Source: Patiriisocius_A hiemis (lineage in GTDB: Bacteria; Bacteroidota; Bacteroidia; Flavobacteriales; Flavobacteriaceae). Taken from it: 64,000 nucleotides of DNA. The DNA lies in the NCBI RefSeq assembly GCF_031846325.1, contig NZ_JAVRHZ010000005.1, forward strand, positions 124,001 to 188,000. The letters are read 5' to 3'. The stretch's first letter is position 1. Each line of letters begins with the position of its first letter. Below the pieces are notes generated by a model. It was not told where the DNA came from and ran no database searches. It saw only the letters and a program-made list of their open reading frames with translations. Positions 18,413 through 28,056 of this stretch are shown here, piece by piece. The translations under genes were made by a program, and so were the position numbers.

Positions 18413-18946
18413 TTAAAACGTGCTTTTAAAATTATCTTGATATTTTTGCCAAGCTTCTGCCGTTGTTAACTTTTTATAATCATCATTGGCAATCATTTTT
18501 AAATAAATTTCTAATTGCTTAGGTGTTTTGTAACCAGGAATTGCTTGAATTAGCTTTCCGTCTTCTTCAAAAAACACAAGACTTGGATAGCCACTTAAAC
18601 GCAGAGCATCTGCAAAATAGTGTGTGGTATTTCTTCCTTTTCTATCGGGTTGATATCTAGGGTTACGATAGGTAAAGTCTTGATATGTTATTTCTTCATT
18701 TCCTTCTCCATTAAACTTAACGGCATAGTAATTTTCGTTAATGAATTTAATAACTTTTTTATCACTAAATGTATTTTTGTCCAGCAACTTACAAGGGCCA
18801 CACCAAGTGGTATAGACATCCATAAAAATCTTCTTAGGATTTTCGGCTTGTGCAGTTAGTGCTTCATTCATCGTCATCCAGTTTATTTTTTGTGCAGATA
18901 CAAGGGTGGCACAACTTACTAGTAAAAAGGTAAAAAATAACTTCAT
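18413..18946 (-). CDS. Secreted thioredoxin-family protein (copy 2 of a tandem pair)
   Basis: This 177-residue thioredoxin-fold protein has a signal peptide (about 1-18, ending VSA-Q) and a WCGPCK active site near residue 48. A cis-Pro segment (SGYPSLVFF) is near residue 118. Periplasmic thiol-disulfide exchange is the likely role; the target is unknown. It lies 12 bases downstream of a clearly related gene on the same strand and shares PKKIF, VKFN, the NPxYQP motif and the GYxxPKQLE ending, so the pair arose by tandem duplication. Confidence 0.9.
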   Translation of the reverse strand: MKLFFTFLLVSCATLVSAQKINWMTMNEALTAQAENPKKIFMDVYTTWCGPCKLLDKNTFSDKKVIKFINENYYAVKFNGEGNEEITYQDFTYRNPRYQPDRKGRNTTHYFADALRLSGYPSLVFFEEDGKLIQAIPGYKTPKQLEIYLKMIANDDYKKLTTAEAWQKYQDNFKSTF

Positions 18947-18958
18947 TATATAAATTTT

Positions 18959-19510
18959 CTATTCGGTTTTAAACTCATATTCAAAACTTGAATAGTATTG
19001 GTCAAATTTTTCTTGTGTGTTTACAGTTTTCCATAGGTCTGTTCCATAAAGCTTTAAAAAAGGTTCTAATTGCTTAGGGCTTCTGTATCCTTTTAAAGCC
19101 GTAATTAATGAACCATCGCTATCTATAAACAAAACAGTAGGATAGGCAGACACATTCATGTACCTCGCAAATTGATGTCTTGAGTTTCTCCCAAAAGCTC
19201 TTGCGGGTTGATAATTAGGATTTGTAAATGTCTGAGAACTCAGAGTAACTGTTTCATTGCCTTCTGCATTAAACTTTACGGGATAAAAGTTTTTATTAAT
19301 ATATGCTGCAACATCTTTATTGCTGAAGGTTCTCTTATCATACAGCTTACAAGGTCCACACCAAACGGTGTACATATCTACAAATATCTTTTTAGGTTTT
19401 TTTTGTTGTGCCTGTATAGCCTCGTCCATAGACATCCATTGTATTTCTTGTGCAGAAATAGTAACACAAAAAACAAAGGACAGTAATAGTAAAATATGTT
19501 TCATAATCAC
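18959..19510 (-). CDS. Secreted thioredoxin-family protein (copy 1 of a tandem pair)
   Basis: This 183-residue paralogue of the next gene has a signal peptide (about 1-20, SAQ), the WCGPCK redox motif near residue 50 and a cis-Pro segment (SAYPTVLFI) near 125. It is probably the first gene of the two-gene unit, with a strong terminator just upstream separating it from the POT transporter transcript. A periplasmic disulfide reductase or isomerase role is inferred from the fold and signal peptide. Divergence outside the core suggests the two copies no longer have the same partner. Confidence 0.9.
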   Translation of the reverse strand: MIMKHILLLLSFVFCVTISAQEIQWMSMDEAIQAQQKKPKKIFVDMYTVWCGPCKLYDKRTFSNKDVAAYINKNFYPVKFNAEGNETVTLSSQTFTNPNYQPARAFGRNSRHQFARYMNVSAYPTVLFIDSDGSLITALKGYRSPKQLEPFLKLYGTDLWKTVNTQEKFDQYYSSFEYEFKTE

Positions 19511-19522
19511 TTGTATTGCAAC

Positions 19523-19553
19523 AAAAAACGTTCCACAAAATGGAACGTTTTTT
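19523..19553 (-). terminator. Bidirectional intrinsic terminator downstream of the POT transporter gene
   Basis: A perfect stem, AAAAAACGTTCCA (19523-19535) with TGGAACGTTTTTT (19541-19553), has a CAAAA loop and is flanked by A- and T-runs. It lies 30 bases past the stop of the POT gene and just before the thioredoxin gene on the same strand. Confidence 0.85.
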
Positions 19554-19582
19554 TAAGTTGTGTATTGTATTATTTAAATGAA

Positions 19583-21172
19583 TTAACGGATTCCGTGCAT
19601 CATAGATACTAACTTTTTACTAATTAGCAACATAACTACACCGGCACCTACTGGAATTAGAGTAAATATTAAGAAAAATGTACTCATCCCATAATCCTCA
19701 ACAATTGGGTCAATATAACTACCTGTTATACCTGCAGCAAAGTTTGCAATGAAGTTTGCCACAAACCATACTCCAAACATTAATCCTACAAGTTTTAGAG
19801 GAGCTAATTTACTAACATAAGACAGCCCAACAGGAGACACACATAGTTCTCCTAAAGTATGGAACAGGTAAGCAAATACTAAAAACATCATACTTACTGC
19901 TGCCGTTTTTGCACCTAATGGAATACCCATAGAACCATACGCTAAAATTCCAAATCCTAGACCAAGTAGTATTAGTCCAATAGCAAATTTTACAGGTCCT
20001 GACGGATTTAATTTGCTTTGCCATATTTTAGAGAATAAAGGAGCAAATGCAATAATAAAGAAGGAGTTTAGAATACCAAACCAAGAAGCTTTTACTTCTG
20101 CTACTTCAACAGAAAACTCTCTATAAAGCATCCAAATTACAATTGCCCAAATAATTACAAAACTGGTTCCTAAGAAAAAATTTGATAATGCATACTTAGC
20201 AAATGTTTGTTTAAATAACATAGCTAATACCCATGTTATAATTATCATAGGTACTATGGTGAGTAGGGTATTAAATATTTTAAAAGTTAAAGCTCCACTT
20301 CCTTCTAATACTCTATCAGTATAATCTGCGGCAAAAATTGTCATAGAACCACCAGCTTGTTCAAATGCCCACCAGAAGAAAATTGTAAAAAATGCAAAAA
20401 CTCCAATTACTATTAATCTATCTCTAGTTACTTTAGATTTCTTAGCATCGTCCATTACATCCTCTATTGCCTCTTTGGTATCCTCAACAGAATCTTCTAT
20501 TGCATCGTCTAAATCTTCAGAATCCTTAGGAGATAAACCTATATTTCCAAATATCTTTTGAGCATAGTAAAACTGTAACATTCCAAAAAACATAAAGATA
20601 CCAGCTAGACCAAAGCCCCAATGCCATCCAACAGATTCTCCTATATACCCGCATAATAAAATTCCTAAGAATGCACCTGCGTTAATACCCATATAGAAAA
20701 TAGTATATCCTGCATCTTTTTCTTTTCCTTGTGTTTTGTATAGTTGACCCACTATAGAAGAAATATTCGGCTTAAATAAACCATTTCCAATAATTAGCAA
20801 ACCTAGACCTATGAAGAAAAACATGTCTGCAGTTACTTCTAGTGCCATAGATGCGTGACCTAGAGTCATTAATAAGGCTCCAAGTACTACAGCTTTTCTA
20901 TATCCCGTTATTTTATCTGCAATTAAACCTCCAAAAATTGGAGTTACATAAACAAGACCTGTATACCAAGCATATAAAACTAAGGCATCAGCTCGTTCCC
21001 AACCCCATCCTTCATCAAGTATAGATGCAACGAGAAATAGCACTAATAAGGCACGCATTCCGTAGTACGAAAAACGCTCCCACATTTCAGTAAAGAAAAG
21101 TACAAACAGTCCAGATGGATGTCCTAATACTGTTTTTTGGTTCGTTTCAGAACCTCCAAATTTAAATTCCAT
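19583..21172 (-). CDS. Proton-dependent oligopeptide transporter (POT/PTR family MFS)
   Basis: This 529-residue inner-membrane symporter imports di- and tripeptides with protons. The POT signature ExWERFSYYGMRALL lies near residue 30, with about fourteen hydrophobic segments and a Glu/Asp-rich cytoplasmic linker around residues 215-245. It lies 29 bases downstream of a DPP-IV-type peptidase gene on the same strand. Together they form a peptide utilisation unit: the peptidase releases dipeptides in the periplasm and this carrier takes them in. A strong terminator follows. Confidence 0.94.
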   Translation of the reverse strand: MEFKFGGSETNQKTVLGHPSGLFVLFFTEMWERFSYYGMRALLVLFLVASILDEGWGWERADALVLYAWYTGLVYVTPIFGGLIADKITGYRKAVVLGALLMTLGHASMALEVTADMFFFIGLGLLIIGNGLFKPNISSIVGQLYKTQGKEKDAGYTIFYMGINAGAFLGILLCGYIGESVGWHWGFGLAGIFMFFGMLQFYYAQKIFGNIGLSPKDSEDLDDAIEDSVEDTKEAIEDVMDDAKKSKVTRDRLIVIGVFAFFTIFFWWAFEQAGGSMTIFAADYTDRVLEGSGALTFKIFNTLLTIVPMIIITWVLAMLFKQTFAKYALSNFFLGTSFVIIWAIVIWMLYREFSVEVAEVKASWFGILNSFFIIAFAPLFSKIWQSKLNPSGPVKFAIGLILLGLGFGILAYGSMGIPLGAKTAAVSMMFLVFAYLFHTLGELCVSPVGLSYVSKLAPLKLVGLMFGVWFVANFIANFAAGITGSYIDPIVEDYGMSTFFLIFTLIPVGAGVVMLLISKKLVSMMHGIR

Positions 21173-21201
21173 AAAATCTAATATTAGTTAATAAAGTTGT
21201 T

Positions 21202-23415
21202 TTAGTTTTTAATCATTTGTAGGGTTTCTTTAGGTTCTCCTAGAGATTCCTTAACAAATTTTGTCATTTTTCGGTATAAATGTAAGCGTGTATTGCCGCC
21301 ATAAATCCCATGGTTTTTGTCAGGATATACTGCCCAATCAAAATCTTTGTTTGCTTGCACCAATGCTTCTACAAGACGCATAGTGTTTTGTGCATGTACA
21401 TTATCGTCTGCGCTACCATGTACTAATAAAAAGTCTCCTTTTAATTTATCTACGTGAGAGATAGGTGAATTACTATCATAACCAGACGGATTTTCTTGTG
21501 GCGTAGTCATATAACGTTCTGTGTAAACAGTATCGTAAAACCTCCAACTACTCACAGGAGCAACAGCAATTGCCATAGAAAAAGTATCTGCTCCTTGAAA
21601 TAATGCGTTAGAGGACATAAAACCTCCATAACTCCACCCCCAAATACCAATTCTGTCTTCATCGATATAAGGTAAATTGCCTAATTTTTTAGCAGCAGCG
21701 ATTTGGTCTTCAACTTCATACTTCCCTAATTCTAATTGTGTTACTTTTTTAAAGTCTCTTCCTTTTAAACCAGTTCCACGACCATCTACACAAACAACAA
21801 TATAGCCCTCTTGTGCTAACATCTGGTGCCAATAATCATTAGTACCATTCCATCTATTTGCTACATTTTGAGAACCAGGTCCAGAATATTGATACATAAA
21901 CAAAGGGTACTTTTTGTTAGGGTCAAAATCCTTTGGTTTAATGGTGTACATATTTAAATCGTTTCCATTAATAGTAATAGTTGAAAACTCTTTTGGTGAC
22001 ATAGTATACCCTTCTAGTTTTTCCTTTAAACCACTATTGTCTTTTATGTCTCTTAACTTTTCTCCTTTTTTAGATTCATGTAATGTAAAGGTATAGGGTG
22101 TTTCAGTATTATGAAAGGTATTGATATAAACTGAAAAATCTGCACTAAATGAAGCACTATTAGTTCCTGTTTTATCACTTAAACGTACTTTGTTTTTTCC
22201 TGAACGTAATACAGAGTAAACATCTCTATTAATACTACCATTCTCCGTACTTTGATAAAAAATGCGTCCTGTATTTTGGTCAAAGCCATAGTAATTAGTC
22301 ACTTCCCAATCTCCGCCCGTAATTTGGTTAATTAATTTTCCATCCTTTCCATAGTGATAAATATGGTTCCAACCACTTTTCTCACTCGTCCAAATAAAGC
22401 TATTGTCATTTAAAAAAGTAAGATTGTCTGTTATATCAACATACGCTTTGTCTTTTTCTTGAAGTACTAGTCTAGATGAATTTGCTGCAGCATCAATAAA
22501 TACTAAGTCTACTGTGTTTTGCTTTCTATTTGTAAGTTGTGCGCTTAAAACGTTGTTATCTTTTGTCCATTCAATTCTAGGGATGTAGTAGCTATTGTAT
22601 TGAGAAAGGTCTACATTACTTGTGTTACCAGAAGCTAAGTTGTAAATGTGTAGTGATACCTTCGCATTTGCTTCTCCAGCTTTAGGATACTTAAACACCT
22701 GCTGTGTTTGGTATAATTCTTTCCCATAAATATCCATAGAAAATTCTGGGACTTCTGTTTCATCAAATCTAATGTAAGCAATACGGTCTCCGTTTTTACT
22801 CCAATCAAAAGCACGAACAAAAGCAAATTCTTCTTCATATACCCAATCTGTAATACCATTAATGATACTATTCTTTTTACCATCTGTAGTAATTTGTTTT
22901 GTGGCACCAGATTGTAAATCTTTTACATACAAGTTATTCTCATAACCGTATGCTATTTTACTTCCATCATTTGAAAATGTAGGCTCTTGTATCTTATTTT
23001 CTGAAACTAATGTAAGTGACTTAGACTCTAAATCGTAAACATAAAATGTTCCTAATGAAGAACGACGATATACCTGCTTAAGCTGTGTTGCTAATAATAA
23101 TTTAGATTCATCATCACTAAACTCATAAGAGATTATATAATCTATTCCATCTAAGTCTTTACTAGAGAGCAATGTTTTAACTTTACTACCGCTTCTATAA
23201 TCATAGACATCTATAGTAGATGCTTTAGCAGAGCGGTCATAATTTAAAACAGAATATTCTTTTCCGTTATCAAGAGACCGCAATACATCCAGACCTTGTG
23301 TTCTGAATTCTCCTCCCCAAATTTCTTCTAAAGTAATGTCTTTTTGTTGTGCCGAAAGTGAAGTTATCCCAAGGATAAATAGCACAAAAATGCGTTTAAG
23401 AACTAGTGTATTCAA
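21202..23415 (-). CDS. Dipeptidyl peptidase IV-type serine peptidase (S9B)
   Basis: This 737-residue secreted exopeptidase removes X-Pro or similar dipeptides from peptide N-termini. It has a signal peptide (about 1-22, SLSAQ), a DPPIV-N beta-propeller (about 80-450) with the Glu pair in VYEEEFAF, and an alpha/beta hydrolase domain (about 500-730). The catalytic triad is visible: Ser in GWSYGGF, Asp in GSADDNVH and His in DKNHGIYG. It is the first gene of the transcript that continues into the POT peptide transporter. Confidence 0.95.
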   Translation of the reverse strand: MNTLVLKRIFVLFILGITSLSAQQKDITLEEIWGGEFRTQGLDVLRSLDNGKEYSVLNYDRSAKASTIDVYDYRSGSKVKTLLSSKDLDGIDYIISYEFSDDESKLLLATQLKQVYRRSSLGTFYVYDLESKSLTLVSENKIQEPTFSNDGSKIAYGYENNLYVKDLQSGATKQITTDGKKNSIINGITDWVYEEEFAFVRAFDWSKNGDRIAYIRFDETEVPEFSMDIYGKELYQTQQVFKYPKAGEANAKVSLHIYNLASGNTSNVDLSQYNSYYIPRIEWTKDNNVLSAQLTNRKQNTVDLVFIDAAANSSRLVLQEKDKAYVDITDNLTFLNDNSFIWTSEKSGWNHIYHYGKDGKLINQITGGDWEVTNYYGFDQNTGRIFYQSTENGSINRDVYSVLRSGKNKVRLSDKTGTNSASFSADFSVYINTFHNTETPYTFTLHESKKGEKLRDIKDNSGLKEKLEGYTMSPKEFSTITINGNDLNMYTIKPKDFDPNKKYPLFMYQYSGPGSQNVANRWNGTNDYWHQMLAQEGYIVVCVDGRGTGLKGRDFKKVTQLELGKYEVEDQIAAAKKLGNLPYIDEDRIGIWGWSYGGFMSSNALFQGADTFSMAIAVAPVSSWRFYDTVYTERYMTTPQENPSGYDSNSPISHVDKLKGDFLLVHGSADDNVHAQNTMRLVEALVQANKDFDWAVYPDKNHGIYGGNTRLHLYRKMTKFVKESLGEPKETLQMIKN

Positions 23416-23574
23416 AGTGTTAAAATTTTGTTACGCCAAGTTTACTAAAAATTCGCCAAAATGCACCAGATTTTATGTTAAATACACTACTATTTTTTTG
23501 TTTTTTTTCTCCTATAACCTAGAATATGCAATGGTTATCACATATTATTATTTAAATATAAACGCAGTAAACTT

Positions 23575-23582
23575 TATATTTG
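23575..23582 (+). promoter_or_regulatory. Predicted promoter -7 box for the HMG-CoA reductase gene
   Basis: TATATTTG fits TAnnTTTG and lies 18 bases before the ATG at 23601. It would drive the reductase-GHMP kinase pair. Confidence 0.5.
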
Positions 23583-23600
23583 TAAGATATCTTTATAACT

Positions 23601-24914
23601 ATGCCTAAACCCGTTAGTGGATTTTCAAAAAAGAACAAAGAAGAGAAAATAGATTGGCTACTAAGCAATTATCTATCACATCTTCCTGAAGCTAAAAATA
23701 CTCTAAAGAAATATTGGAATGCAGATTCAGAATTACAAAAACTGCATGATGATTTTATAGAGAATACCCTATCAAATTATTACCTTCCTTTTAGTATTGC
23801 TCCTAATTTTTTAATCAACAACACACTTTATGCAATACCAATGGTAATAGAGGAGAGTTCCGTTGTTGCTGCAGCTAGTAACGCAGCAAAATTTTGGTTA
23901 GACAAAGGAGGGTTTTCTGCTGAAGTGATTTCAACCCAAAAAAATGGACAAATACATATTAATTACTATGGCGATACTAAAAGTCTAAAAAACTTCTTTA
24001 ATGAAATAAAACCACTTCTTATTCATGCTGTAGATAATATAGCCGAAAACATGAAAAAGCGTGGCGGTGGTTTGTTAGACATTGAACTATTAGATGCTTC
24101 GCAAACACTTGAGGGTTATTACCAACTCCATTGCACCTTTGAGACTTTAGACGCAATGGGTGCAAATTTTATAAATAGTTGCTTAGAGACAATTGCTAAA
24201 ACTTTTGAGACAGAAGCTAGAAAGCATAGTGAATTTAAATATGAAGTGTATCCAGAAGTTGTAATGAGCATTTTGTCAAACTATGTTCCAGAATGCTTGG
24301 TGAGAGCAAAAGTTAGTTGTCCTGTGACACAACTTTCTCAAGGAAAAATAGACGGGAAGACCTTTGCTGAAAAATTTGTTCGAGCCGTTAATATTGCAAA
24401 GTCTGAAACTAGAAGAGCTGTAACCCACAATAAAGGAATCATGAATGGTATTGACGCAGTTATTTTAGCAACAGGAAACGATTTTAGAGCAGTTGAAGCA
24501 GGTGTACATGCATACGCAGCAAAAAATGGCTATTATAGCAGCCTAACACATGCCACAATTGAAGATGAGACTTTTAATTTCTGGATAGAAATACCACTTG
24601 CTTTGGGGACAGTAGGAGGACTAACTTCATTACACCCGCTAGTAAAATTGGCATTCGAAATTTTACAAAAACCTAATGCTAAACAGTTAATGCAATTAGT
24701 AGCGGTTGCTGGATTAGCACAAAATTTTGCTGCCATTAGATCCTTAGTTACCACGGGGATTCAAAAAGGACATATGAAGATGCATTTAATGAATATTTTA
24801 AATCAATTAGGTGCTACAGAAGAAGAAAAAAGAAAGACTGTACAACATTTTAAGGATACAACAGTATCTCACACAGCTGTAGTAAATTATCTAGAAAACA
24901 TTAGAAACTCTTGA
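23601..24914 (+). CDS. Hydroxymethylglutaryl-CoA reductase, class II
   Basis: This 437-residue class II (degradative-type) HMG-CoA reductase makes mevalonate for isoprenoids in Bacteroidota that use the mevalonate pathway. Visible family features are EESSVVAAASNAAKFW near residue 90, the catalytic Lys in THNKGIMNGIDAV and the Asp in TGNDFRAVEAG. The GTVGGLTSLHPLV segment and a C-terminal His region are also present. It overlaps the next gene by four bases. The neighbouring GHMP kinase supports a mevalonate role rather than catabolism. Confidence 0.94.
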   Translation: MPKPVSGFSKKNKEEKIDWLLSNYLSHLPEAKNTLKKYWNADSELQKLHDDFIENTLSNYYLPFSIAPNFLINNTLYAIPMVIEESSVVAAASNAAKFWLDKGGFSAEVISTQKNGQIHINYYGDTKSLKNFFNEIKPLLIHAVDNIAENMKKRGGGLLDIELLDASQTLEGYYQLHCTFETLDAMGANFINSCLETIAKTFETEARKHSEFKYEVYPEVVMSILSNYVPECLVRAKVSCPVTQLSQGKIDGKTFAEKFVRAVNIAKSETRRAVTHNKGIMNGIDAVILATGNDFRAVEAGVHAYAAKNGYYSSLTHATIEDETFNFWIEIPLALGTVGGLTSLHPLVKLAFEILQKPNAKQLMQLVAVAGLAQNFAAIRSLVTTGIQKGHMKMHLMNILNQLGATEEEKRKTVQHFKDTTVSHTAVVNYLENIRNS

Positions 24915-25813
24915 AGCAAACTTTTTACAGTAATGGAAAATTACTTCTAACTGGAGAATATGTAGTCCTTGATGGCGCTACAGCATTAGCTATTCCAACA
25001 AAATTTGGCCAATCACTTACAATCACTCATACTAATGATAAGAACATTCATTGGAAAAGTTTAACCAATGAAAATAAGGTTTGGTATGAAGAAGCATTTG
25101 TAATAGAAAACCTAGAATACTCAAGCCAAACAAATCTTTTTTCCGAAACACTTCAAAAAATCTTACATGAAGCAAAAAAGCTAAATCAACGTTTTCTTTC
25201 AGAATCACATGGCTTTACAGTTGAAACAAAACTAGACTTTCCAAGAAATTGGGGGCTTGGCACCTCTTCTACACTGCTTAATAATATTGCCCAATGGGCA
25301 AAGGTAGATGCCTACGAGTTATTAGAAAAAAGCTTTGGTGGGAGCGGTTATGATATTGCAACTGCACAGCACGATTACCCTGTTTTATATAATAATAAAC
25401 GCACACCAAGAGCTAAAAAAGCACACTTACCATGGGAGTTTACTAACAACTTATTTTTTGTGTATCTTAATAAAAAGCAAGATAGTAAAGAGGGAATTGC
25501 ACACTACAAGTCACAAAATATAGACCCAAAGACTATTGAGAAGGTAACAGACCTTACAAATAAACTATTGCTTTGCTACGACTTACCTTCTTTTGAAAAA
25601 ATCATTACAGCGCATGAGTTACTTATTTCAAAAACTATTAAGCAAGCTAAAATTAAAGAAAAACTATTTAGCGACTATCCACACATTATAAAAAGTTTGG
25701 GCGCTTGGGGTGGAGATTTTGTGTTGGTTGTTGGAGATAAGAAAAACCAAGACTATTTTAAAAATAAAGGATATAAAACAATTATACCTTTCTCTGAAAT
25801 GATAATAAATTAA
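24911..25813 (+). CDS. GYDIA-family GHMP kinase
   Basis: This 300-residue small-molecule kinase of the GHMP superfamily is probably part of isoprenoid synthesis. It has the N-terminal GEYVVLDGATALAIP strand, the phosphate-binding loop NWGLGTSSTLLNN near residue 115 and the diagnostic GGSGYDIATAQ near 145. The best start is TTG at 24911, which overlaps the reductase stop (TTGA), so translation is probably coupled. No ATG keeps the conserved N-terminal strand. The exact phosphate acceptor (mevalonate or a later intermediate) cannot be decided from sequence. Confidence 0.88.
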   Translation: MKQTFYSNGKLLLTGEYVVLDGATALAIPTKFGQSLTITHTNDKNIHWKSLTNENKVWYEEAFVIENLEYSSQTNLFSETLQKILHEAKKLNQRFLSESHGFTVETKLDFPRNWGLGTSSTLLNNIAQWAKVDAYELLEKSFGGSGYDIATAQHDYPVLYNNKRTPRAKKAHLPWEFTNNLFFVYLNKKQDSKEGIAHYKSQNIDPKTIEKVTDLTNKLLLCYDLPSFEKIITAHELLISKTIKQAKIKEKLFSDYPHIIKSLGAWGGDFVLVVGDKKNQDYFKNKGYKTIIPFSEMIIN

Positions 25814-25814
25814 A

Positions 25815-25840
25815 AAAGCCTCTCATTTCTGAAAGGCTTT
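25815..25840 (+). terminator. Bidirectional terminator between the GHMP kinase and ppiD-like genes
   Basis: AAAGCCT (25815-25821) pairs with AGGCTTT (25834-25840). The stem continues as TCA/TGA after one mismatch, with a four-base loop. It follows the kinase stop by two bases and serves the converging PpiD-like gene as well. Confidence 0.75.
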
Positions 25841-25867
25841 ATATATAAGCTTTATCTCTAAATACTT

Positions 25868-27964
25868 TTAGTAAATTGAAGCTCTGTTGTCTTCAATATC
25901 AGCAGCATTTTTAAGTGCTGTGTTTACTTTATTATTTATTTGAGGTACAATCTTACTGTTTAATTGATTTGCAAAAGAAGAATAGTTATCAAGTTCTGGT
26001 GCTGCATTTACCGAAAGCACTCTTACTTTAAATACACCATTATTACCCTCTATTAATCCCGTCTCACCATTTGTTCCTACTCCAAATGCTGCTCCAATTA
26101 CTTTAGGCTCTGCTCCTGCTCCTGGGATAGTAGGTGCCGCCATTGTAATAGCGGTAGCACTTTGTACGCTTACCCCCTTGCTTGTAGCAACTTCTTGAAG
26201 TGTTGTTCCAGAAACTGAAGCTTTTATTTGCTCTGCCTTCTTTTGCTTTCTTAAGATAGGTGATATAGTTGCAGATGCTTCAGATGGACTCATTAATCCT
26301 TTTTTAGCTCTACGTGTTAATTGAGCAATTACATAACCATCATTTACTTTAAACTTGCTTACATCTCCAATTGAAGTTTCTTCATTATAAGCCCAAGTAA
26401 CAATGCTTCTGTTTGCGCCAATACCTGGTATGTTTTCATCTAATTCACCTATTTTATTAACTGGTTTAAGAGATAAGTTTTGATCTTTAGCAACAGCTTC
26501 AATATCACCTTCTCTAGCCGCTACTTCAAAATTAGCTGCTTGTGAGAAAACTTCGTTTAATGTCTCTTCTGAAGCTTCAATATCTTTAACTAGTGTAGCA
26601 ACTTTAACAACAGGCTGTACATTTTTTTGACCTTCAATCTCAATGATGTGATAACCAAAGTTTGTCTTCACAACCTCCATATCACCCACATTGCCCTCAA
26701 AAGTGAAGTCTCTAAATTCTTGTACCATCGCTTGGTATGGGTACCAGTCATAACGTCCTCCATCTTTATGACTAAAATCATCACTAGACATACTGTTTAC
26801 TAAGTCTGGAAACTTAGATTTATTAGCTCTTACTACTCGTAAAACACTATCTGCTGTTTGTTTAGCTTGCTCGTCTGTTCTTGTAATACTATCGGTTTTA
26901 TTAAACCCTATTGGAATTAAGATGTGTCTTGACTTTACAGAATCTGGCAATTGTCTTGCAGCAACTAATTTTGATACATTGTAAGTGTTATCTACTTTGT
27001 AAGCACCATATGTAGCTCCTACAGGCATCTTGAAAATTGTATCTTTTATTGCAGCAGGAACGTCTTTTTCATACATCCAGTTTCCAGCATAATCATCATC
27101 TGAGTACTTATTAATAAAGTCTGAAACATCCTCCGTCGTAGTAAAACCTTTTACAGTTTCTCCGTTATCATTAAAATCGGTTAATAATGAGTTTATTTCT
27201 TCTCTAGCGTTATCAATGTCATCTGGTGATGGAGCTTCAGAAAAAGAAACATATTGTATATCTACCTGTGCATCAACTTCATATTCTTTAGGGTGTTTTG
27301 TAATGTAATCCTTAATCTCAGCATCTGTTACAGCAACATCTGCATCTGGAACAGAACTATAAGGAACGTACACATACTCGATATTTACTTTATCATTTTC
27401 AAAACGGTACTCTTGTTCTCCTTCAGCAAGGGTAGAAACTAACCCTCCTTTTACCATGTTTAGGTATGTAGTTTCAAGAATGTTTCTTTTAGTACTATTT
27501 ACATAGTCTAACCATTGCTCATATTGTTGTGGGTTTGCCTTAATACTCGAAATATACTCTTGTAATCTAGCTTCACTAAATAAACCTGACTCGTCTTGAA
27601 ATGTTGGGTTATTAGCAAGATTTGTGCTAAAATTATCCATTAATTGGTCTTCACTAACTGTTAGACCTAAAGACTCGTATTGTTGCTTTAATAAAGTACT
27701 TCTTACTTCCTGATTCCAGATTGTAGTCATTGCCTGTGAAGAAGAAATATTAGGCCCAACTTGACGCTCATATGCATCTACTTTTTTACTAAAATCTAGA
27801 CGAGAAACATCTTCCCCATTAATGGTTGCAACTGTTTCTTGTGCTTTGTTTGTAGAGAAGCCTCCATTTCGTATTACATCTGAAACTACGAAAGCAAATA
27901 ATGCCAAAGCAATAATTGCTATAAGAAATACACTTCTCTTTCTAATATTGTTTAATACTGCCAT
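25868..27964 (-). CDS. Peptidylprolyl isomerase, PpiD/SurA-like membrane-anchored chaperone
   Basis: This is a periplasmic foldase anchored by one N-terminal membrane segment (about residues 10-32 from the start I choose). It has a SurA-N-type chaperone region, then a parvulin rotamase domain around residues 330-440 (SRHILIPIG, KHKDGGRYDWYP-like, FGYHIIEIEGQ), followed by a second PPIase-like half. The frame is open to 28012, but the ATG at 27964 (MAVLNNIRKRSVF) is preferred because it gives the usual PpiD N-terminus and has an A/G-rich stretch just upstream. It assists outer-membrane protein folding, and is the last gene of the envelope block. Confidence 0.92.
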   Translation of the reverse strand: MAVLNNIRKRSVFLIAIIALALFAFVVSDVIRNGGFSTNKAQETVATINGEDVSRLDFSKKVDAYERQVGPNISSSQAMTTIWNQEVRSTLLKQQYESLGLTVSEDQLMDNFSTNLANNPTFQDESGLFSEARLQEYISSIKANPQQYEQWLDYVNSTKRNILETTYLNMVKGGLVSTLAEGEQEYRFENDKVNIEYVYVPYSSVPDADVAVTDAEIKDYITKHPKEYEVDAQVDIQYVSFSEAPSPDDIDNAREEINSLLTDFNDNGETVKGFTTTEDVSDFINKYSDDDYAGNWMYEKDVPAAIKDTIFKMPVGATYGAYKVDNTYNVSKLVAARQLPDSVKSRHILIPIGFNKTDSITRTDEQAKQTADSVLRVVRANKSKFPDLVNSMSSDDFSHKDGGRYDWYPYQAMVQEFRDFTFEGNVGDMEVVKTNFGYHIIEIEGQKNVQPVVKVATLVKDIEASEETLNEVFSQAANFEVAAREGDIEAVAKDQNLSLKPVNKIGELDENIPGIGANRSIVTWAYNEETSIGDVSKFKVNDGYVIAQLTRRAKKGLMSPSEASATISPILRKQKKAEQIKASVSGTTLQEVATSKGVSVQSATAITMAAPTIPGAGAEPKVIGAAFGVGTNGETGLIEGNNGVFKVRVLSVNAAPELDNYSSFANQLNSKIVPQINNKVNTALKNAADIEDNRASIY

Positions 27965-28056
27965 CTTTCTTTCAAAAATTATTAGTGGGCGAAAATACCA
28001 TTTTCCCTTCATTAATGAAAGAGGGATTTAAAAAAATTTAAGCTATTTGTATAAAT

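Noticed and set aside
18413..19510. Tandem thioredoxin genes as a frameshifted single gene
   Set aside because: Each has its own signal peptide, WCGPC site and stop, so they are two complete paralogues.
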